Positions 62,218 to 64,000 of a stretch of DNA of 64,000 nt are shown here, one piece after another; positions within the stretch are counted from its first letter, which is position 1; every line of letters starts with the position of its first letter. The position numbers and the translations under genes are program-made. The DNA lies in NCBI GenBank assembly GCA_963713815.1, contig CAVQNH010000052.1, positions 248,001-312,000 of the forward strand. Reading direction: 5' to 3'. Under the pieces are notes generated by a model. That model was not told where the DNA came from and searched no databases. It saw only the letters and a program-made list of their open reading frames with translations. This stretch comes from RYN-230 sp963713815. Lineage in GTDB: Bacteria; Actinomycetota; Actinomycetes; Streptosporangiales; Streptosporangiaceae.

Positions 62218-63237
62218 TTAGTGGCTTCCGCGAAATTCATCCAAGTTGGGCGGTCGGCGGTCGTCATAAGGCTGCCGAACAGACTTTGAGTACCGGCTCC
62301 ACATTTCGCGCTCCTGGCTCAGTTCCTTTGGAAGGTTGAGGCTCAAGGCTTCGGCTAGCGGTTTACGACCAACATCTACCAGAGATCGTACTGCAAGCGC
62401 CCAGTCGTCGGTCGTTACCACAGCGAGTTGATACCACAAAGTAGTTGCCGCTATCAGGATGACGCTTGTTACCAGGAGAGTCAAATAGTTCGCATGATTA
62501 TTGCTAAGACTCACGAAGGCTATCAGTGCGACTACCATGTTCCCGTACAAGAGACACACAAAGAAATCGACACCAGCTCGTGCGGCGTCTACTTGCTGGG
62601 TAAGCTGCTTTGGCGCAGCCGCACTCAACTCGTACCACAGCGCTTGCGAATCCAGGCGGTAGCGCTGATATCCATATTCTTCATGGCGACGGATAGCATT
62701 ACCGAGCCGCGTTGGTGCTATCTGCCCATCGTCTACAGGATATCGACGCAGACGCTCTGCCAGCAGCGCTCGTTGCACTTTCGTCCGCGACTTGTCTCGT
62801 TTAGCCGATCGCTGCACGTCTCTATCTGCTGCCAGCGCCGTCAGCTTCTGTTGGTCTTCTTGCGTCAGTGAACCTTTAGCTTCGAGTGCACGCAGTCGAA
62901 TCCACTCTCGACGTCCTGACAAAAGCTCCTTGGAGCGCACCTGACGAGCTCGGCTCTTACTAGCCAGCCATTGAGGCCAGAAGAGATAACCCTCAAGCAT
63001 CCGGTAGAGAGGTACCTGCAGTGCGCTGAGGATCAAACCGATAACGACGGAAACGGCAAGCGCCACAAGCGATCGTTGGCCTATGCTAGTCTTGGATAGC
63101 TCATCGGCCAGTGAGATTCCGCGCAGGCTAGGCAGTACAAAGATCCCGAATAGGAATACGTTAACCGCCGTGGGTAGAATCCAGCCAGCAACAAGCGACC
63201 AGCCACCCCCGAGGATGCTCTTAGCGATGTCGCTCAC
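62218..63237 (-). CDS. Hypothetical multi-pass membrane protein
   Basis: 339 aa from a GTG at 63237. Hydrophobic segments at about residues 14-38 (LVAGWILPTAVNVFLFGIFVL), 56-74 (VALAVSVVIGLILSAL), 228-250 (FVCLLYGNMVVALIAFVSL) and 254-277 (LTLLVTSVILIAATTLWY). A charged cytoplasmic coil lies between (SKSRARQVRSKELLSGRREW, KDKSRTKVQRALLAERLRR). Codon use is far less GC-biased than the core. Family unknown. Lies between insertion sequence 2 and lsr2 in the island. Confidence 0.65.
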   Translation of the reverse strand: MSDIAKSILGGGWSLVAGWILPTAVNVFLFGIFVLPSLRGISLADELSKTSIGQRSLVALAVSVVIGLILSALQVPLYRMLEGYLFWPQWLASKSRARQVRSKELLSGRREWIRLRALEAKGSLTQEDQQKLTALAADRDVQRSAKRDKSRTKVQRALLAERLRRYPVDDGQIAPTRLGNAIRRHEEYGYQRYRLDSQALWYELSAAAPKQLTQQVDAARAGVDFFVCLLYGNMVVALIAFVSLSNNHANYLTLLVTSVILIAATTLWYQLAVVTTDDWALAVRSLVDVGRKPLAEALSLNLPKELSQEREMWSRYSKSVRQPYDDRRPPNLDEFRGSH

Positions 63238-63287
63238 TTCCGGCCACTATCTCCGTACTTGAAAATTCGATTTCTTTATCATCACTA

Positions 63288-63689
63288 TCATTCGTCATCG
63301 TCGCCAAAATCCGGCCCGGGTGAACCCGTGAAACTTGGACCGGGTGGTCTGGATGCGTGTGTATGTGAACCGGCGGTTTCGTATTCCTCGACAATTTCCG
63401 CTGGGATGCGCCCACGCTCGCTGACCTTGTGACCGCGCGCCCTAGCCCAGGCTCGAATCTCGGAGGCATGCTCCCTTCCTGGTCCGGCACGAAGTGTCCC
63501 TCGGCGTCAACTTAGGGTCTTCACTCGGCGGGCATGCTTGATGTAGGGGCCTAGAGCCTTGCGGAACTGCTCTGCATTGCGGCTGCTAAGGTCGATTTCA
63601 TATGAAACGCCATCGAACTTAAACGACACGGTTTCACTGGCTGGCCCGTCACCGAAGTCGTCTACGAAAGTGATTTGCACCTTTTGGGC
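63288..63689 (-). pseudogene. lsr2: Lsr2 nucleoid-associated protein, split by an in-frame TGA
   Basis: The first 60 residues (63689-63507) are the Lsr2 dimerisation domain: AQKVQITFVDDFGDGPASET, then VSFKFDGVSYEIDLSSRNAEQFRKAL. TGA at 63507-63509 ends it. In the same frame the next 72 codons, to the TGA at 63288-63290, read EHASEIRAWARARGHKVSER, then GRIPAEIVEEYETA, the Lsr2 DNA-binding domain with its RGR AT-hook-like loop. A nonsense change of an Arg codon in the linker is the simplest explanation. Lsr2 silences AT-rich foreign DNA; truncated, it could only dimerise. Confidence 0.88.
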
Positions 63690-63847
63690 CATAACTGTTC
63701 CTCCGGGAGAACTGGAAGTTGGCAAGCTGTTGACTAATCATCTGAGATGAAAACCTCAGTCTGCTTCAAACCCCTCAATCTTGACGCCGCCATGAAGGAA
63801 GATATCAACCCGACGCTTATCCTGCTCGATCGATCACCATCTGGGCT

Positions 63848-64000
63848 GGCAGTGTTGCGTTGGCCGATCGCAGCGGGCGGGAGACTGGTTCGATGACGTC
63901 GTCGGGAAGGTCCTCAGTGTTCGCCGGCTTCCGGTTCCCGCGGGAGGTGATCTCGGTCGCGGTCCGCTGGTACCTGCGCTACGGGCTGTCCTACCGGGAC
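63848..64000 (+). mobile_element. IS6-family element, left end (continues past window)
   Basis: GGCAGTGTTGCGT at 63848-63860 resembles the terminal repeat of IS6/IS26-type elements (GGCACTGTTGCAAA). The transposase starts 33 bases further in. The right end is outside the window. Confidence 0.7.
63893..64000 (+). CDS. IS6-family transposase, N-terminal 36 residues (partial)
   Basis: ATG at 63893, open to the last base. FAGFRFPREVISVAVRWYLR, then YGLSYRD, is the conserved N terminus of IS6-family DDE transposases (the helix-turn-helix before the catalytic core). The catalytic residues lie beyond the window. Confidence 0.88.
   Translation, partial: MTSSGRSSVFAGFRFPREVISVAVRWYLRYGLSYRD

Noticed and set aside
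63221..63490. 89-codon minus-strand frame between lsr2 and the membrane protein
   Set aside because: It is an alternate frame of the lsr2 DNA-binding domain. Only its short end (MTNDSDDKEIEF) lies outside, and no independent support was found.
63507..63509. TGA in lsr2 as a selenocysteine codon
   Set aside because: Lsr2 is not a selenoprotein family, the position is in a flexible linker and no hairpin resembling a selenocysteine insertion element follows.
53133..64000. attR duplicate of the tRNA-Tyr 3' end
   Set aside because: No second copy of the T-arm and acceptor sequence was seen by eye; it may lie beyond the window.
1..64000. CRISPR arrays, rRNA genes, replication origin
   Set aside because: No regularly spaced direct repeats with unique spacers, no rRNA sequence and no DnaA-box cluster were seen.

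Overview
The window reads as chromosome of a high-GC actinobacterium. Coding frames have almost only G or C at third positions. GTG starts are common, as are 1-, 4- and 8-base gene overlaps. The gene set (14-gene menaquinone-type nuo operon, menG, polyprenyl diphosphate synthase, korAB, Lsr2, a Rex-type operator) fits filamentous Actinomycetota. From memory, the order menG - reductase - nuoA-N - polyprenyl synthase - korAB - second nuo genes - YajQ - tRNA-Tyr resembles the Streptomyces coelicolor chromosome. The genus cannot be fixed from the sequence alone.

Layout. 1-8.0 kb is a surface-glycan region. It holds the 3' end of a hexapeptide acyltransferase, a five-gene minus-strand nucleotide-sugar operon (acetyltransferase, Gfo/Idh/MocA oxidoreductase, NAD-dependent epimerase/dehydratase, DegT aminotransferase, an unassigned Rossmann protein), a family-2 glycosyltransferase and a frameshifted polyprenyl glycosylphosphotransferase. 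8.0-11.1 kb is cysQ-cysD-cysN (sulfate activation). An S9 peptidase follows. 13.6-33.7 kb is the respiratory block: menG, a geranylgeranyl-reductase-family flavoprotein behind a perfect Rex palindrome, nuoABCDEFGHIJKLMN, a terminator hairpin, and a polyprenyl diphosphate synthase for the quinone tail. 33.8-38.8 kb is a minus-strand branched-chain amino-acid type ABC transporter (livKGFHM).

39-47 kb is accessory: an SDR, a ParA/ribbon-helix-helix pair with small membrane proteins, an HTH regulator divergent from an S41 peptidase, an MFS transporter, a DUF4234-like protein and an enoyl-CoA hydratase. 47.3-52.3 kb holds korAB (2-oxoacid:ferredoxin oxidoreductase) divergent from a three-gene NuoB-NuoC-NuoI-like mini-cluster. 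YajQ and tRNA-Tyr (GTA) follow.

Beyond the tRNA (53.1-64 kb) the sequence changes character. AT content rises, intergenic gaps are long, and there are two related ~1.2-kb insertion sequences with matching inverted repeats, an IS6-type element running off the end, several uncharacterised membrane proteins, a pentapeptide-repeat protein, and an lsr2 gene broken by an in-frame TGA. This looks like the remains of integrated elements at a tRNA-Tyr hotspot.

A recurring oddity is single-base frame breaks in otherwise well-conserved genes (glycosylphosphotransferase, geranylgeranyl reductase twice, nuoI, livK, the NuoI-like ferredoxin, the DUF4234 tail). Several lie in low-complexity linkers. Most look like one extra base, which suggests assembly indels, although repeat slippage is possible for those inside tandem repeats. 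No CRISPR array, rRNA or complete defence system was recognised.
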